Of a stretch of DNA of 64,000 nucleotides, positions 1-12,700 are shown in pieces. The notes below the pieces were generated by a model that made no database searches, was not told where the DNA came from, and was given only the letters and a program-made list of their open reading frames with translations. Where the stretch lies: positions 4,139-68,138 of the forward strand of contig NW_025943670.1 of the NCBI RefSeq assembly GCF_000764305.2. Direction: 5' to 3'. The stretch's first letter is position 1, and each line of letters opens with the position of its first letter. The translations under genes were made by a program, and so were the position numbers. The DNA is from Hyalella azteca (taxonomy: Eukaryota > Arthropoda > Malacostraca > Amphipoda > Hyalellidae).

Positions 1-689
1 GACATTGCTCTACCAAATAGTGAATAACTGTTTTTATAGGAAGAATATTATGGTTTGAGACTTTTAAATACGTCTGTGAATATATTAGGAATCCTTTAAG
101 TATACTTGTATTCACTGATTTCAAGTTGTAAATAAATTAATAGATGATAAAGTTGAGAAATGGATTTAGACACATGAAAACTAATTCCGACACAACTTGA
201 ATTGGACACACACAGATTGTTCCAAGCTTTGTACAAAAATTGAAATTTGCTTAATTAAAAGCCTAATAGCTGTTAATTAAAACGTAATTAAGTAGTGTTC
301 AATATTTGTTAGTGTTCTAATTCAAAGCTGTGTTGTATCCCAATACAGCTCACACAGCAAATGGAATTCGAACACGTGGATGTTGGCATTACGTATCAGT
401 TAAATTTGAAGCGCTGACGCAATACGACTCACCACGTGTCGAATATTGCCACACACAGTGACGGAATATAGGGATTTGGTAGGTTTCCATTCTAAAGGCT
501 TTTTAATAAATATGGCAACATTTTGTGATGTTTCATCGTTGCTGACGTGTAGTGAAGTGTTTTGAGAGTCACGTGAAGGCAACAGAACTTACGTAACGCA
601 TACGGTTTTTTTTATAGTTTTTCATTTCTCAATGCGTCCTTAATGTGTCGGAATATACTGCGTTTACCCTAATTGTAAACACTTGATGT
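1..689. other. AT-rich, nothing recognised
   Basis: No coding-like frame, repeat or RNA gene was recognised. Confidence 0.5.
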
Positions 690-2115
690 TCACATTTTTT
701 TTGGTGGGAACTCATCGCAACTGATTCCGGACAAGCTTCACTGCATACTGATCAATCCAACATACCGGAAACTTTACTTTTTTAAATAGTTGGCCAAAGA
801 CTGGAAAATATATTAAATGAAAGAATTTCAATCTAAATGTGTCAGCAAGATCTTCTGAAGGCATAAATTTTGCTACTGAAGCGTTGCCAAAGATCTTGCA
901 ATATTCATCCACTCTCTGCACAGTGGGTTGAGGTCACGTGACTCACGTCAACGTCAGACTGCATTAACATGTGTTCAGCTTACAGTATGAGTAAAGACAA
1001 ATGTTATTATTGCCATTTAGCCTAACTGTTTTAGGGTAAAATTAGAGATTTGGGACAACACTTGCATCGACTTTGTAAATAAATTTGCTCCTTGTAAGTT
1101 GTAAATGTTTTTTTTATGACCAAGCTATGGAATTCACACCTCAAAAAAATTGAATCATGGCTCCAAGAAATGGAATCACAGCTGTCAAATCCATAAAACC
1201 ATGGCTCAAAGAATTCAGTTGCTGCTCGCTAAGTAACATATTTCATGCCTGCTTCATATCATCATATAAAAAAAATCATGGATGTCAATGAATTGAATCA
1301 TGGTGGCAAACAAGCAAATTTTTCAAACACCAGTTCATTGTTAATTCCATCATCTAGCTTAATATTCTAGTTAGAAAATGTTGCTATTCATGATACTTAG
1401 TAGTCTTCTTAAGAATTCCAGAAGAACTCAAAGGTCAACAAATTTATTCTCTTGTTTGCCACTATAAATTGAATGATTGTGGGTCTGTGTGAGCTCTGAG
1501 GCCAGGGTGCAGAAAGTGGGTGAATATCAAAAGATTTTTGGCAATGCATCAGCAGCAAAATTTACAATGTCAGATGAACTTGCTGACATTTGGATTGAAA
1601 TTATTGCAATATAGAAATTGCTTTAAAATTATTGCAAATCTGAAAGACCACAAGGGCACACAGTCCAGGGTGCAGAGATTGCATGCTGCATTGCCAAGAT
1701 ATGAATTTTTTAGCCCAAGATGTGTCGCCAGGTAATTTTTAATCAGAAAATAATGCTAAAAACTTTGATAGTATATCCCTTACTCTCTAGTCTCCACGCA
1801 CTGCAACACTTCCACTCATTGCAACCAGGCATGGAATATATCTACTTGGCAAGCGGTGACTGGATTTTTCAAGGCGTGGTTTCATGGGTTTGCCAGCTGT
1901 GATTCCAATTCTTCAAGCCGTGAATTCCAAATCTTGTCCATGGAAAGCCATTTACAAGCCACAAACTTATTATTTACCAAGTCCCATGCACGTGTTAGTG
2001 TTACCCCACATCTCTAATTTTACTTAAAATTAGTTACGTGCATTTGTCTTCACTTAAGTGGCAACTTAACAAGTGATAGTGCAGTCTGACTGCTCTGACA
2101 TGACCGCAACTATGT
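690..2115. mobile_element. Foldback-like repeat, copy 1 (long imperfect inverted arms)
   Basis: The segment at about 960-1230 is matched in reverse complement at about 1855-2105: for example GGTAAAATTAGAGATTTGGG near 1035 against CCACATCTCTAATTTTACTT near 2005, and TGGAATCACAGCTGTCAAAT near 1168 against GTTTGCCAGCTGTGATTCCA near 1890. The left portion (700-930) is directly related to 2765-3010 and the 1655-1840 portion is the reverse complement of 3095-3290. No transposase frame is seen. A non-autonomous element with long inverted repeats is inferred; boundaries are uncertain. Confidence 0.6.
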
Positions 2116-2173
2116 GATCTGCATGTTATTACACGATCTTATGACGTTCTGCATGTTATTTTGGTGGGAACAC

Positions 2174-2464
2174 AGAAGAAAATGAGGCGATCTCATAGAC
2201 TGTTACAAACGGAGTGTACAACACCGCATCACTCTTCAAGCTGTCCACCAGTGACAGAACCAGAGGCCATAGTTTGAAACTTGTTAAAGAGCAGTGCAGT
2301 CGCCAGGTACGCTTGAATTTCTTCTCCTTCAGAGTGGTGAACGTGTGGAATAGCCTTCCTGAGCTGGTAGTTAACGCCCCCAGTGTCAACTCATTCAAGT
2401 CTCGCCTGGACGCTCACTGGTCTAACCTAGCCACCAAGTACGACCTGGACTGCTTTCACTAAAC
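2174..2464 (+). pseudogene. 3' end of CR1/Jockey-type LINE ORF2 (RT protein C-terminus)
   Basis: The frame from 2214 reads SLFKLSTSDRTRGHSLKL, then RQVRLNFFSFRVVNVWNSLP, and VNAPSVNSFKSRLDAHW, ending with TAA at 2460-2462. This NFFS-RV-N-WNSLP...SFK-RLD-HW block is the standard tail of reverse-transcriptase proteins in non-LTR retrotransposons of invertebrates. Just upstream, in another frame, RRK-stop-GDLIDCYK is the expected preceding segment, so a stop and a frameshift separate them. The reverse transcriptase core and endonuclease are absent: a 5'-truncated, dead copy sitting between two foldback-like repeats. Confidence 0.85.
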
Positions 2465-2519
2465 TCGGACTTGGAGCCCACCACGCACGTTGCTTAATAC
2501 GACGTATCACCATGATTGG

Positions 2520-3695
2520 TGAACAGGTCTCTAATAAGGCCTTCTACACATCAACCCTTCAAAGTCAAAGTATTGAAGCATATATACTACTGCAGATTCC
2601 GGAAGTTAGAAATTTTATGAAACAACATGTTTGCAAAGTGCAAACCATGATTTTCTCAATCAAACAAAAATTTATGACATTAGAGCCGCAAGATTTCATA
2701 CCTACAGGAATTATATGATATTAGAGCCATGATATTTCCAAAAAAAAAATTGAACTTTCCAGCCCTGATTGAAACTGATTTCCAGACAAGCTTCACTGCA
2801 TCCTCAAATTCCTGATCCATCCAATGTACTGGAAACCTTACTGTCTGCACTTGCAGTGTTTCAGATTTTGAACTAGTACTAGCTAAATAGTTGGGCGGGC
2901 AAAGACTGGGAAATATTTAAAATGCAATAATTTCAATCCAAATGTGTTGGCAAGATCTTTTGAAGGTGTAATTTTGCTGCTGGAGCATTGCCAAAGATCT
3001 TGCAATATTCACCTACTTTCTGCACCCTGGCACACAGTAAGGTTTCCAGTATGTTGGATGGATCAGGATGCGGTGAAGCTTGTCTGAAAATCAGTTGCGA
3101 TGAGTGTAAGTGTTGCAGTGCATAGAGAGTAAGGGATATACTTTCAAACTTGCTTGCAGCATTTTCTTATTAAAAATTACCCGGCAACACATTTTAAAAA
3201 TGGCTGGCAATGTTTTGTGCTAAAAATCCATATCTTGGTGAATCCTACCTCCTAAAATATCCTACTTGCAAACTCTGCACCCTGGGTCGGAGGGAGCAAC
3301 TGTAGCTATTTTTTAGAGTGTGAATTTGTGAAGAGATATTTGGAGAAAATGTGGAAGTTGATCAATCACCATTTAAGTAGAGCAGGGCTGGAAATGTCCT
3401 ACTTTTTCTGAAATATTGCGGATCTAATATCATAAAATTTCAGTAGGTGTCAAATCTTGTGGCTCTAATGTCATGTATTTTTGTTTGATTGAAAAAATTG
3501 CAGTTTGCACTTTGCAAACATTTCATTTCATATAATTTTCAACTTCCGCAATGATGGTGCAATCCGCGGTATTTCAACGCTCCTGCCAAAATATCCTGCA
3601 TAATGTAATAACAACAAGTCAACCCAAAACATTTTCTTGAAGATCTCGTAGTTGCAGTCATGTCAGAGCAGTCAGATTGCATTATTTACTAATGC
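2520..3695. mobile_element. Foldback-like repeat, copy 2 (nested inverted arms)
   Basis: The arm at about 2520-2770 pairs with 3385-3600: TTTGCAAAGTGCAAACCATG near 2630 against GCAGTTTGCACTTTGCAAAC near 3500, and CTAATATCATAAAATTTCAG near 3425 against AGGAATTATATGATATTAGA near 2706. An inner pair, GACAAGCTTCACTGCATCCT near 2785 and GCGGTGAAGCTTGTCTGAAA near 3071, folds back again. The end near 3655-3690 (CAGTCATGTCAGAGCAGTCA) matches the right end of copy 1 in reverse. No coding capacity. Confidence 0.6.
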
Positions 3696-4220
3696 TTTTT
3701 TAAATAAACTTTTAAGAGAGGTCGGAGTTTAATATAAACTGCATTCTAGATTGCCCAAAGGTAGAAAGTTAGACAATTTAGTCAAACATTCATATCTTTG
3801 ATCAACATTTTTTGTTCTTATCCTTATCTTATGTCTTATGTTCTTATTTTTTTGTATGCTGTCTACTCTATCGTGTAAAATATATAATTTTTCTCATAAT
3901 ATTTTCAGGCAAAGTGTGAACTATTTTGTATTAAATTTATTTTTATGAGCCTAGCTGTGAATTCAGTGACTGTTTCCATATCTTGTCTTAAAATTCTCAA
4001 TTGAACTACGATTAATTAGTTAAAATAGTAATCATTTTAGCATTGAGTTACCATAGCCATCATTGATATCTGAGGCAGCCTAGTGTCATGTGTAGAACTC
4101 TATGTTTCTACCACTTCATGTTGAACTTGTGAAGAAAAAAACCTCCTATGTTGAGTCATGGCCAACAATTCTCCCGGAATCAACAGGAAGTCTTCATTCA
4201 AATTACGTAAGTAGCGCAGT

Positions 4221-4336
4221 GTTCTTCACATTTCCTGACTTATGTTCTTCACATTTCCTGACTTATGTTCTTCACATTTCCTGACTTATGTTCTTCACAT
4301 TTCCTGACTTATGTTCTTCATATTTCCTGACTTGTG
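4221..4336 (+). repeat. 23-bp minisatellite, about 5 copies
   Basis: Units contain TTCTTCACATTTCCTGACTT; near-perfect head-to-tail copies, the last with TTCATATTTCCTGACTTG. Confidence 0.95.
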
Positions 4337-4916
4337 TTAAGCCAATCTCGCCTTGTAATGTTGTGCCTTCCTCAGTGAAACATGATGTTTTTTCTTAAAG
4401 TTTTAGTGTTTTATAATTTTATTAGGTATTTTGAACTTTCCCATGCCCTGTCATGTATCAATATATTTTCACAGTAATTTTTGCAAAATTCAAATTTAAG
4501 TTTATTTTACCGCAGAAATCTGGACTGGAAGTTGACGATATCATTGCAGACGATTTATTTTTTACCATATTTTGAGAAGAAAAGATTGGTGGCTATTCCA
4601 TGTTGACCACGACTGTAATTTGATTTACTGATTCGTTATTGTGCTATGCAAGTTATTTAATAATTTTTCGCACCTTAATTATTCCTACTAGAAATTAGCA
4701 CCTGCACAATTCCACGAATTGAATGCGTAATGTATTGAACTTGACGAGTCATTGCAAGCTTTTAAAAATTTGGAGAACACTTGGAATCGAGATTTTGTAA
4801 TCTTCACGTCTATAATTCTAGGCCTATGTTTTATTTCCCTGTGTTTTTATTCGTATTTGAATTTTCGATCGAAGTTTGTTGCGTGTGGGCTGTTTTCCTG
4901 CAGTAATTTCATGATC

Positions 4917-5062
4917 AGGGGCCATACTTTCAAAATTCACTAAGTGAACGTAAGTACTTACGCTCTATTTTCTTGTCCATGATTGGTGGATTTTGCTTGA
5001 TAGGCCGTCAACGATTGGCCGATGAACTTACGATCTCTTAACTTTTTTGAAAGTATGGACTC
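4917..5062 (+). mobile_element. MITE family A, copy 1
   Basis: About 146 bp with inverted ends GGGCCATACTTTCAAAA and TTTTTTGAAAGTATGGAC. The interior includes GTGAACGTAAGTACTTACG, CCATGATTGGTGGATTTTGC and ACGATCTCTTAAC. The same sequence recurs at 53.3 and 55.2 kb, which defines the family. No coding capacity. Confidence 0.85.
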
Positions 5063-6274
5063 AGGACAGGATTACGATTGCGTGAACCCTGACAGGATCG
5101 CAACGTCAGAGTGCAGCTGCACCCGCGCCTCGTAGCAGCTGCGGTTGACAGTTGTTTATCAGACGGCGTCGCGTGCGGGTGTGAGGTGTGCCTGCGGTGC
5201 TTTGCCGCCATTCAAGCTTATTATATTTCTGTGTATTTCACTGAATTTTACGATGATAGCATTTAAGTTACATTTTCATAGATTAGTTAGCATTTTGAAA
5301 AATTTTCCCGCGATTGCGTTAATTTTTTGTGATGAGAAAACTTAGATTAATGTGATGAATTTAATTAATTGTGGCGAAGTGCAATTTTTTACCAATGTAC
5401 GTGGGATGCTGATCACGGTGCTGACCTACCGCTGCTGTTGCGTTTTTGTGTTCTTTGTGACTCGTCCGACACACAACCAGCAGTCGTGACAGTCTTTATA
5501 GCCATCATTTATTGTACATTTCGTCCTACATAGTCAATGACATAGCACAGCATGTCATTTGTATGTGTAAGAGAATTCGCTCGAAAGAACGAAGATCATT
5601 CGTAGCAAATGATGTCATCTTTCGTGGCAAGAATAATGGTTTATAAAAGGCGTTGGCTTGTCCAATACTTCTTACCCTCACTGTCGTGACAGCCGCAGGT
5701 AGTATCGATCATTGCCGTGTTTCCCGCTATTTAATGAATCGATTCTCGTATGATGGCTGTGAATTGAGTTTTATCCTTTTTTTTAGCTCACGTTCATACT
5801 AGTTCGCGTTTTAAAAATACGATCACTTTCATCTCACGCATTTAAATTGTTTTTCTTTTTGTTGTTAACCAAATTTGCAAGATGGTTCCCATCGATTCAA
5901 GTATGTATGCATCGTGGTTTATTAGTTTAATTTTGAACTATTGAATTTGTCTCAATATTGACATATTAAATTGTCATATAAGCTTCCCCAAGGGAAAGCT
6001 TTGATATGTTTTTCGATGATTCAGTAAAACTAACGTGCTTATCTACGCGATAAGAAGAAAGCGTATCCTGAATCCTTTGTCCGCGCTCTGATGATAACGA
6101 ACGTTTGCGTATTGCCAACGTCTGATACGTCTTGCACATCGAACGCTCGTGCAGTGGACTTTGTTTGGCCATAGAAATCCCTATTCCTTTCAGGTCTGAA
6201 AAAATGACAGCATTCAATGACCATCTAGAATGGCTGTAGAATGGCAATTTATGCATCCATAATCACATAGCTCA

Positions 6275-6612
6275 CCGTTGCATTCAAAGCACATCAGGGA
6301 TATTTGGACAGCGATGGCAATTTGCTTATGCACCATCAAAATCATTAATGATATTTCTCATTCAGAGCTCATCATGGATATTTGATACGCTACGACAACG
6401 ATTTACTTATGCACCATCTAAATGCTATCCATGCATTCAGAACCCATCATGGATATTTGAAGAGCTAAGGCGGCGATTTACTTATGCACCATTAAAATGC
6501 TATCCATGCATTCAGAACCCATCATGGATATTTGAAGAGCTACGACGACGATTTAATCATGCATCATTAAAATGCTATCCATGCATTCAGAAGCAATCAG
6601 GGATATCAGGAG
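6275..6612 (+). repeat. 75-bp tandem repeat keeping an open frame
   Basis: About 4-5 units with CATCATGGATATTTGAAGAG, GGCGGCGATTTACTTATGCA and AATGCTATCCATGCATTCAG; the period is 75 bp between 6441 and 6516. Since 75 is divisible by three, an open frame (6348-6710) repeats QNPSWIFEELRRRF and KCYPCI. No known family is recognised and there is no independent evidence that it is translated. Confidence 0.9.
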
Positions 6613-7498
6613 ATGTTATTTTATATGCCCATCACGACACTGCTTGTGAAGGCATCTTGCGTATTGGTGGAACAGACCGACGTAAAAACAGGTACTTTGA
6701 TACGGAATAAATTCCCGTAATTGGGTAGCGACACTTTGTTCGTGGACCTGCTCCATCGCGGCTCGTTGTATTGCTTGTTTGGTTGTTACACCACCAAGTG
6801 TGTGTTTGATGTGTTGCTGATATCACCTCTCACCACAGAGTTAAGTTGGAGTGTTGATGATATCAACAGAATTGATGTGTGGTGTGGGGAATGTGATGTT
6901 GATATCACCACAGAGTTGATGTGTTTGACGTCTCCGTGGTGCCGACACAAGCTAAGCTGTGTGGATCCCGGCTATCATTGCGTGAGATCATCCGTTGGTC
7001 ATACGCGGGCAATTAATGGGTGCCATATTTTTTTTACACCTTCGGAAACGTTTCATAACGCTGCGTTTCTTATGTTGCCTTCAGTTCATCTATTGCCTCA
7101 ACTTTCATATATTACCTTCACTTCATGTATTCAATTCATGTATTGTCGTTACTTCATACTTTGCCAATCACCGTGTCCCTCTTGCTCCCGATAGTTTTGA
7201 CTGAAGGCCTTTTATCCGATATGTATTTTCAAATGTATAACAGTTGGCAATCTCGTATGAAGCCTTCTATCAGAAATGTATTGGGAGTTAGGCGAGCTCG
7301 TATGCACAACACTAAACGTGTCATAATGATCTGGATATGATCAACTCGGTCATAGTAAATGAAAGTATGTACGAATTGAAATTTTTACTCTAATATTTTT
7401 TCATAGTTTGCGATTTATAGGTCCTTAGAAAAACTCGTCTAACCTATCAACAAAACCTACCAAGCAACACCGGTGTCCTGCTCGCCGGATTAAGCTTA

Positions 7499-7585
7499 CA
7501 AGCTGGGTTAACCTACGTTAATCTCCCACGCTGGGTTAACCTACGTTAATCTTCCAAGCTGGGTTAACCTACGTTAATCTTCTTA
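7499..7585 (+). repeat. 28-bp tandem repeat, 3 copies
   Basis: Units contain GCTGGGTTAACCTACGTTAA followed by TCTTCC; includes the palindrome GGTTAACC. Confidence 0.92.
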
Positions 7586-8085
7586 TATCAACTTCTTGTT
7601 AACCTTATATCTATTACAAACTACTTTCGAAAAATGCCAAGTTAACTTGGCGGTTTTAGGTATACAAATCTGTGATTTTATTAACCACAAAATTTGTGGC
7701 GCAGTGTTCAGAGTTTGAGATGAATTGTATTCATGCTCATTTCAACTGAATTTTTCCACGTGACTGCTCTTACTTACACCACTCAATTAAAGCGAACCTA
7801 TTAGAAATATTTATATCTGCTGTTTCGTAGCCTTGCCTCCGAGTACAGAACACTTGTTGTGGTCGACTTTTTATCTTGACCGGTGACGATGTTATCAGCT
7901 TCCGCTCGCGCGTTTACCTGCTGTGTATCCAAGATACGGATCCGAGCTTCTCTCCCGAGGCGCATCGTCTTATTAACCAAACTTGCGTTCAGACTAGAGA
8001 TGATTGAAAGTTCTGATGAGTAAAAACGGGTCATTTTTTTATATTAGTCATTGTATTTAACATCGTATTTACTGGAAATGAACGA

Positions 8086-8114
8086 AGGTTTGGCGAAAAA
8101 TTTTCGCCAAACCT
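8086..8114. repeat. 29-nt perfect palindrome
   Basis: AGGTTTGGCGAAAA, one A, then TTTTCGCCAAACCT: 14-bp arms. Confidence 0.95.
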
Positions 8115-9194
8115 AAAGTATTTTTGCCAAATGAATGAAAAATATTAGTGAAAAATGTTTTAGTCTGAGAATTTAAAATTTTCTTTGCCTGAGACTCGAA
8201 TTGTTTCGTAATTTCCTTCAGACATATATATGTGCACTAGTGTTCTATAATAAACGTGTTATTAATGAGGCAGGTTAATTTTGGAAACAATTGAGGTGTT
8301 CTACGGCTGTAAAACTACTCTTCGTTTCATCTGATTATGTAATGTAATATTTGATTTTCTTCACGTTATCTACACTATTGATGTTGAAGAATATGTCTAT
8401 ATTTATTATTTAGAGAATAGTATACGATGCAGGTATTTGTATTTAGAAGTAGTCTCATAGAGAACACCTTCCCGAGGCATGACAACGGCTTTTGGGAACG
8501 ATCAAGAACAAAATGGAACCTTTGCGTGCTGTTCTCTATTATAATACCTATATAATATTATTAACACACTCTCTCGCCCGCATAAGTGACTCGCCTCCAG
8601 TTCTAGGTTCTTAACCCCAGGTCTGAAGGTCAGAGTTCTACTCTGTAGAGTCTCGATGTTTGTAGGTTCTGGGATGTGAGTTATAGAGGTTCGCAATTTC
8701 TTCATTTGGTGACATGCTAACCACTTGTATTTTTATTTTAAAATAATTTCTTTTATAACTCACTTATCTTAATTGTAACTTACTTAGCATTGCCGTTGAC
8801 GTTGAATTGTATAAGTTACAGTAATGAAGTTCGTGTAAATTTCTATTATCCAATGTGCTGTGCATGGTTATATCACATTTAGCTCGAAATTATGCATGGT
8901 TCTAAATTTGTTGTTAACAATCAGTAGGGTTCTGGCGATGCCTAACCGTTCGCACGGACGCATGAACGTGATCGTACCGGTTACCTATATTTAGGTGCGT
9001 ATTGTATGCAATTTTAATGCAGTGTTTAGTCATGGTTGTCGGTACCCATTGTTCCATCACGTTTTAGACGCGTGATTGAACACGTCTCACGCGTCTTTCG
9101 CCCATCGCGCTGACGTCAGAGCAACAGAACTACTTTTCGGCCAGAGATTTGTTGTCAAATAGCAGTGAAATGTCCACCATTACTAGGATATACG

Positions 9195-9292
9195 GTACTT
9201 ACTATCGATTTAAATTAAATCCATTCGTTCATTATCGATTTGAATTAAATCCATTTGTTTACTATCGATTTAAATTCAATTCATCCGATTTG
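9195..9292 (+). repeat. 30-bp tandem repeat, 3 copies
   Basis: Units contain TACTATCGATTTAAATTAAA and TCCATTTGTT. Confidence 0.9.
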
Positions 9293-9715
9293 ACGAATTT
9301 GCCTTACTTATTAGGTAAGATCAACGTATCATGAGGTATCATCAACGGACTCTCATAATTTCCTCTCCATCACTGACGTATTTCCTGTCGAATTAAATTA
9401 TTTATTAGTCGTTGTTCCCTTTAGTATACAAACGACTCGTCCTAATGACCTTAATGGAAGTAATTAATTGAGAATTATTATGATAATCCTACGGAGGTTT
9501 TAATGTCGTACCTAGCGAAATATATCGCCATTTCTCGATTGTTATTTTACTGTCGAGCTGCATAGATAGTTCTTAATATCACTCGGTCGCTTGCATTGTT
9601 TCGTTCTCTGATGAAATAACTGCATTAAGACCTCGCATCACGCTAACGTCTTATAGCACTGCCGCAATAGTCATTTTTAAGTGGCAATAATCGCTAGCTT
9701 GGTATTATTGAATTG

Positions 9716-9792
9716 AAAAATCTGACACGAAATGCGTGTCAGATTTTCGTTTTGTATTTTTTTGGTGCAACACACCATTAAAATACAAAACG
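9716..9792. repeat. Two adjacent perfect hairpins
   Basis: The first has arms AAAATCTGACACG and CGTGTCAGATTTT around a 5-nt loop (9717-9747). The second starts at the next base: CGTTTTGTATTTT at 9748-9760 pairs with AAAATACAAAACG at 9780-9792, and the spacer contains a further TGGTG/CACCA stem. Confidence 0.9.
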
Positions 9793-12700
9793 AATTTTCT
9801 TGTAACCTCATATTCAGAATTGCTAAAATGGCGTGTTGATTTTGGTTGAAGATTTAGCGTTGATATGTCTTACACCGCTGTTCTAAGCTCCTCACAGCAA
9901 GGGTACTCTGCTCTAAATTGGTAATGACTAAATCATTTTAGTTATTCCCAGCCGAATTATTGTCTTCTGTGGTACGTAGTTTTCAATGATTTATGTCTCG
10001 ATACTTGCCCTGCGAATGTATTTTTCAAGCAATTTAGGCAATTATTATCTAAGAACTAAAAATAGGCTTGTTTTTTAATTTTATTGCTTTTAAACCATTA
10101 AAATGGTCAGTGAGCTATTATTTCACCTTCGTGAACTAGAATGAAGCGTTAGAGTGACCTTGCGGATTGAGTAGAGCCGTGGATTTACCGACAAAGCCAA
10201 GCTTGCTTTTGAGTTTGTGCTATCAGTGTTTATGGGAGGTTGAGACGTGCATTGTTTGCTCAACCTAGAGCTCACTTCAACAAGTTCAAGGTTGTTTGAG
10301 ATTATGCGCGGTCCATTGGTTACATTCTACGCCATCGCTGTGCTCTTGAACGGAACAGATCTATGATTGTCGTTGATTCGCGTACCACTTACGCGATTAG
10401 TTGGAAAATTAAAGAGATTAACGGTAGATTGGTTCATTGATATAAGAATTTGCTTGCATTTGAGCTGATGGCTCATTTAATGCTTGTCAAAAACTTATTG
10501 AAATGGTCAGCGTTTCCTACGAAACATCTCGATCACACTCTTGAATCAGAATTTAACGTTTCTAAATATTACTATTAGTGGTAGGAAGTTGTTTTGAAGA
10601 GCCGGGTTCACCAAGTCGACAACCGGTTGCAGATTCATATAGGACGGTACCGCTCTTGACTGGGCGGCGCGAAGGAACCGCACACCCTTCAGCACAGCAC
10701 AAGACCTAACTTCTTGTACAATAAGGCCTGGCATATGCAGCATAAAGGCTCGCTTCTTTCAGTACGAGGCTTCACTCTCTCATCTTGCCTAGGCTGGCAA
10801 GATAAGTGCACTTAGCTCAGCACTAATGCACTCTGTATCTGCTGCTGTAGATCTCGTACACCGGTTCCCCGCGGTGCAGTTGCGTTGCATTGTGAGCTAG
10901 CATATCATAGCCTTGGCTTCTGCCACTAATGAAGTCTTGAGTCAGTGCAACAAATACCCATATCTTGTGTTCCAACTTGCTTGGGTAGTACGTAAAAAAT
11001 TCATCTTATTTTTGTTTTGTTCACATAAAGCCTTGGGAACATTTTGACCCGGTCCAACTTTAATGATGAAATGAAAACGCTCCAAATTTGACTACTCCCA
11101 TTTTTTGTTGGTATAACTCATTTTCTATTTGTTTCGCAGGAATATCTAACCCTTTTGATCTGAACAATTGCATTGTTCATATTTACGCCCTCTAAACGAT
11201 TGTTTGATTAGAGAAGGGTTATTTTAATTTCTCAGGAGTTTGCATTTAATTCGTGAAAACTTGTTTCGGGATTTGAAAATTTTGGGTTGCTTTTGACTTG
11301 TGCATTAGGATTTTGAAAATTTATTTCAACAGTCTGTGTTCAATCTTTAACTACATGTGTAGTTGGTGAGAAATCCAGCATTTGTGCTATGTTTGGCTTC
11401 AATTCAAGTGTAAAAGTATAGCACGGCCTTACTTATAGTGTACAACTCGCATCTCGAGATACCAAGTACGTTGTTAAAGTGGCATTATCATTTATTTCAA
11501 TGAGATATTGTACTCTACCAAAGAAAAAAGTGTTTTTATTCCATTATTTAAACATTCAGCTGGTCTTAAAAGTGGTGGTGCGTTTAAGTACGAACTAATA
11601 TCCTACCTTGCGTTGCGTTTAGTCGTGCACATGGTGCGTCAGGTAAGCATGGTAGGCAGCGTACACTCGCGCACCAGAACCACGAGTACCACAAGCACCA
11701 CCAGCAGTCTCAAGCGTCCTCCTGACAAGCGGAGGGCGCCGCCCTCTGTCACCACAAGGGGCGTCAGAAGACCGCACCTTCAGGATGCCCGTCAGGTCAC
11801 GCTTGCTTTCAGTGAGTCATCATTAGTAAATCAAATTATCCTAATTAACTGTCATAATCTAATAACCTCTGATGGATTTATATGGTGATGCCTATTGCAA
11901 ATAATGGAATTTGTTCCGTACATACTGTGTTTAACATCTATGCCAAACTACGTATTTTGTGTTAGTAAAAATGAAGTATATCGCTCGTTTGATCTTGTAT
12001 CACAGCATCCCACCTGGAAATTCAATGCTAATGCAGGAATTTAGTGTTTAATATTAAAATTACCAAACATTGTTTTGTTATTCTCAAGCACAAAACGAAA
12101 TCCACGCAGTAAGCGGTTCTAATACCAGGCAGATTTATCGTAAGAATCGGCTAGCGATAGTTCTGCTTCGATGATCAACCGGGGAAAGCATGCAGTCCAC
12201 CGCGTTTGTACGGTCTGCTTTCTTGGAATTTAATTGGGCTAGGTTTCGAATTTTGACGGTCTTGACGTGACGGCGGCGATCCGTCTTCGCGGAAGTCTTG
12301 TTGAGTTTTATTATTCAAGCACCATTAAATTCTGGACTCCTTTAAATTAAAACCCAGAATTCAGGAAAACCTTTAGTGTGCCCTCAAATATTTTGAAGGA
12401 TAAAGTTACCATGCTATATGGACACATTTGCTATACATACCTAACATAAGTAAAATATTGTATTGGCTTCTATGTAAGGCACTAATAACACTAACTGATA
12501 ATTGGACATACACATATGATTTAGTCTCTGCGATGTGTATTTGAGAATTATGTTCCATTTCAATAAAGGGAGGTAAAATTTGTTGAAAATTTTCACTCTC
12601 CAGTGACTTCAGTGAGAAGCGTATTTCCGTTTGATAAATTGTGCAAGTAATTCATGACTTTATTGTTGATCTATTGCTTGTAGCTTCTTCCCGCACATTC

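Larger units (their letters stand above)
3696..6274. other. Mostly unannotated; CpG-richer patch
   Basis: Apart from the 23-bp array and MITE copy 1, nothing coding is seen. A GC/CpG-richer patch at about 5095-5215 (GTGCAGCTGCACCCGCGCC) and a TATAAAAGG at 5642 could belong to a promoter, but no exon was tied to them. Confidence 0.35.

Noticed and set aside
10546..10743. 65-codon minus-strand frame in a GC-richer stretch
   Set aside because: It looked protein-like (PVVDLVNPALQNNF) but matches no family I can name, and no splice structure supports it.
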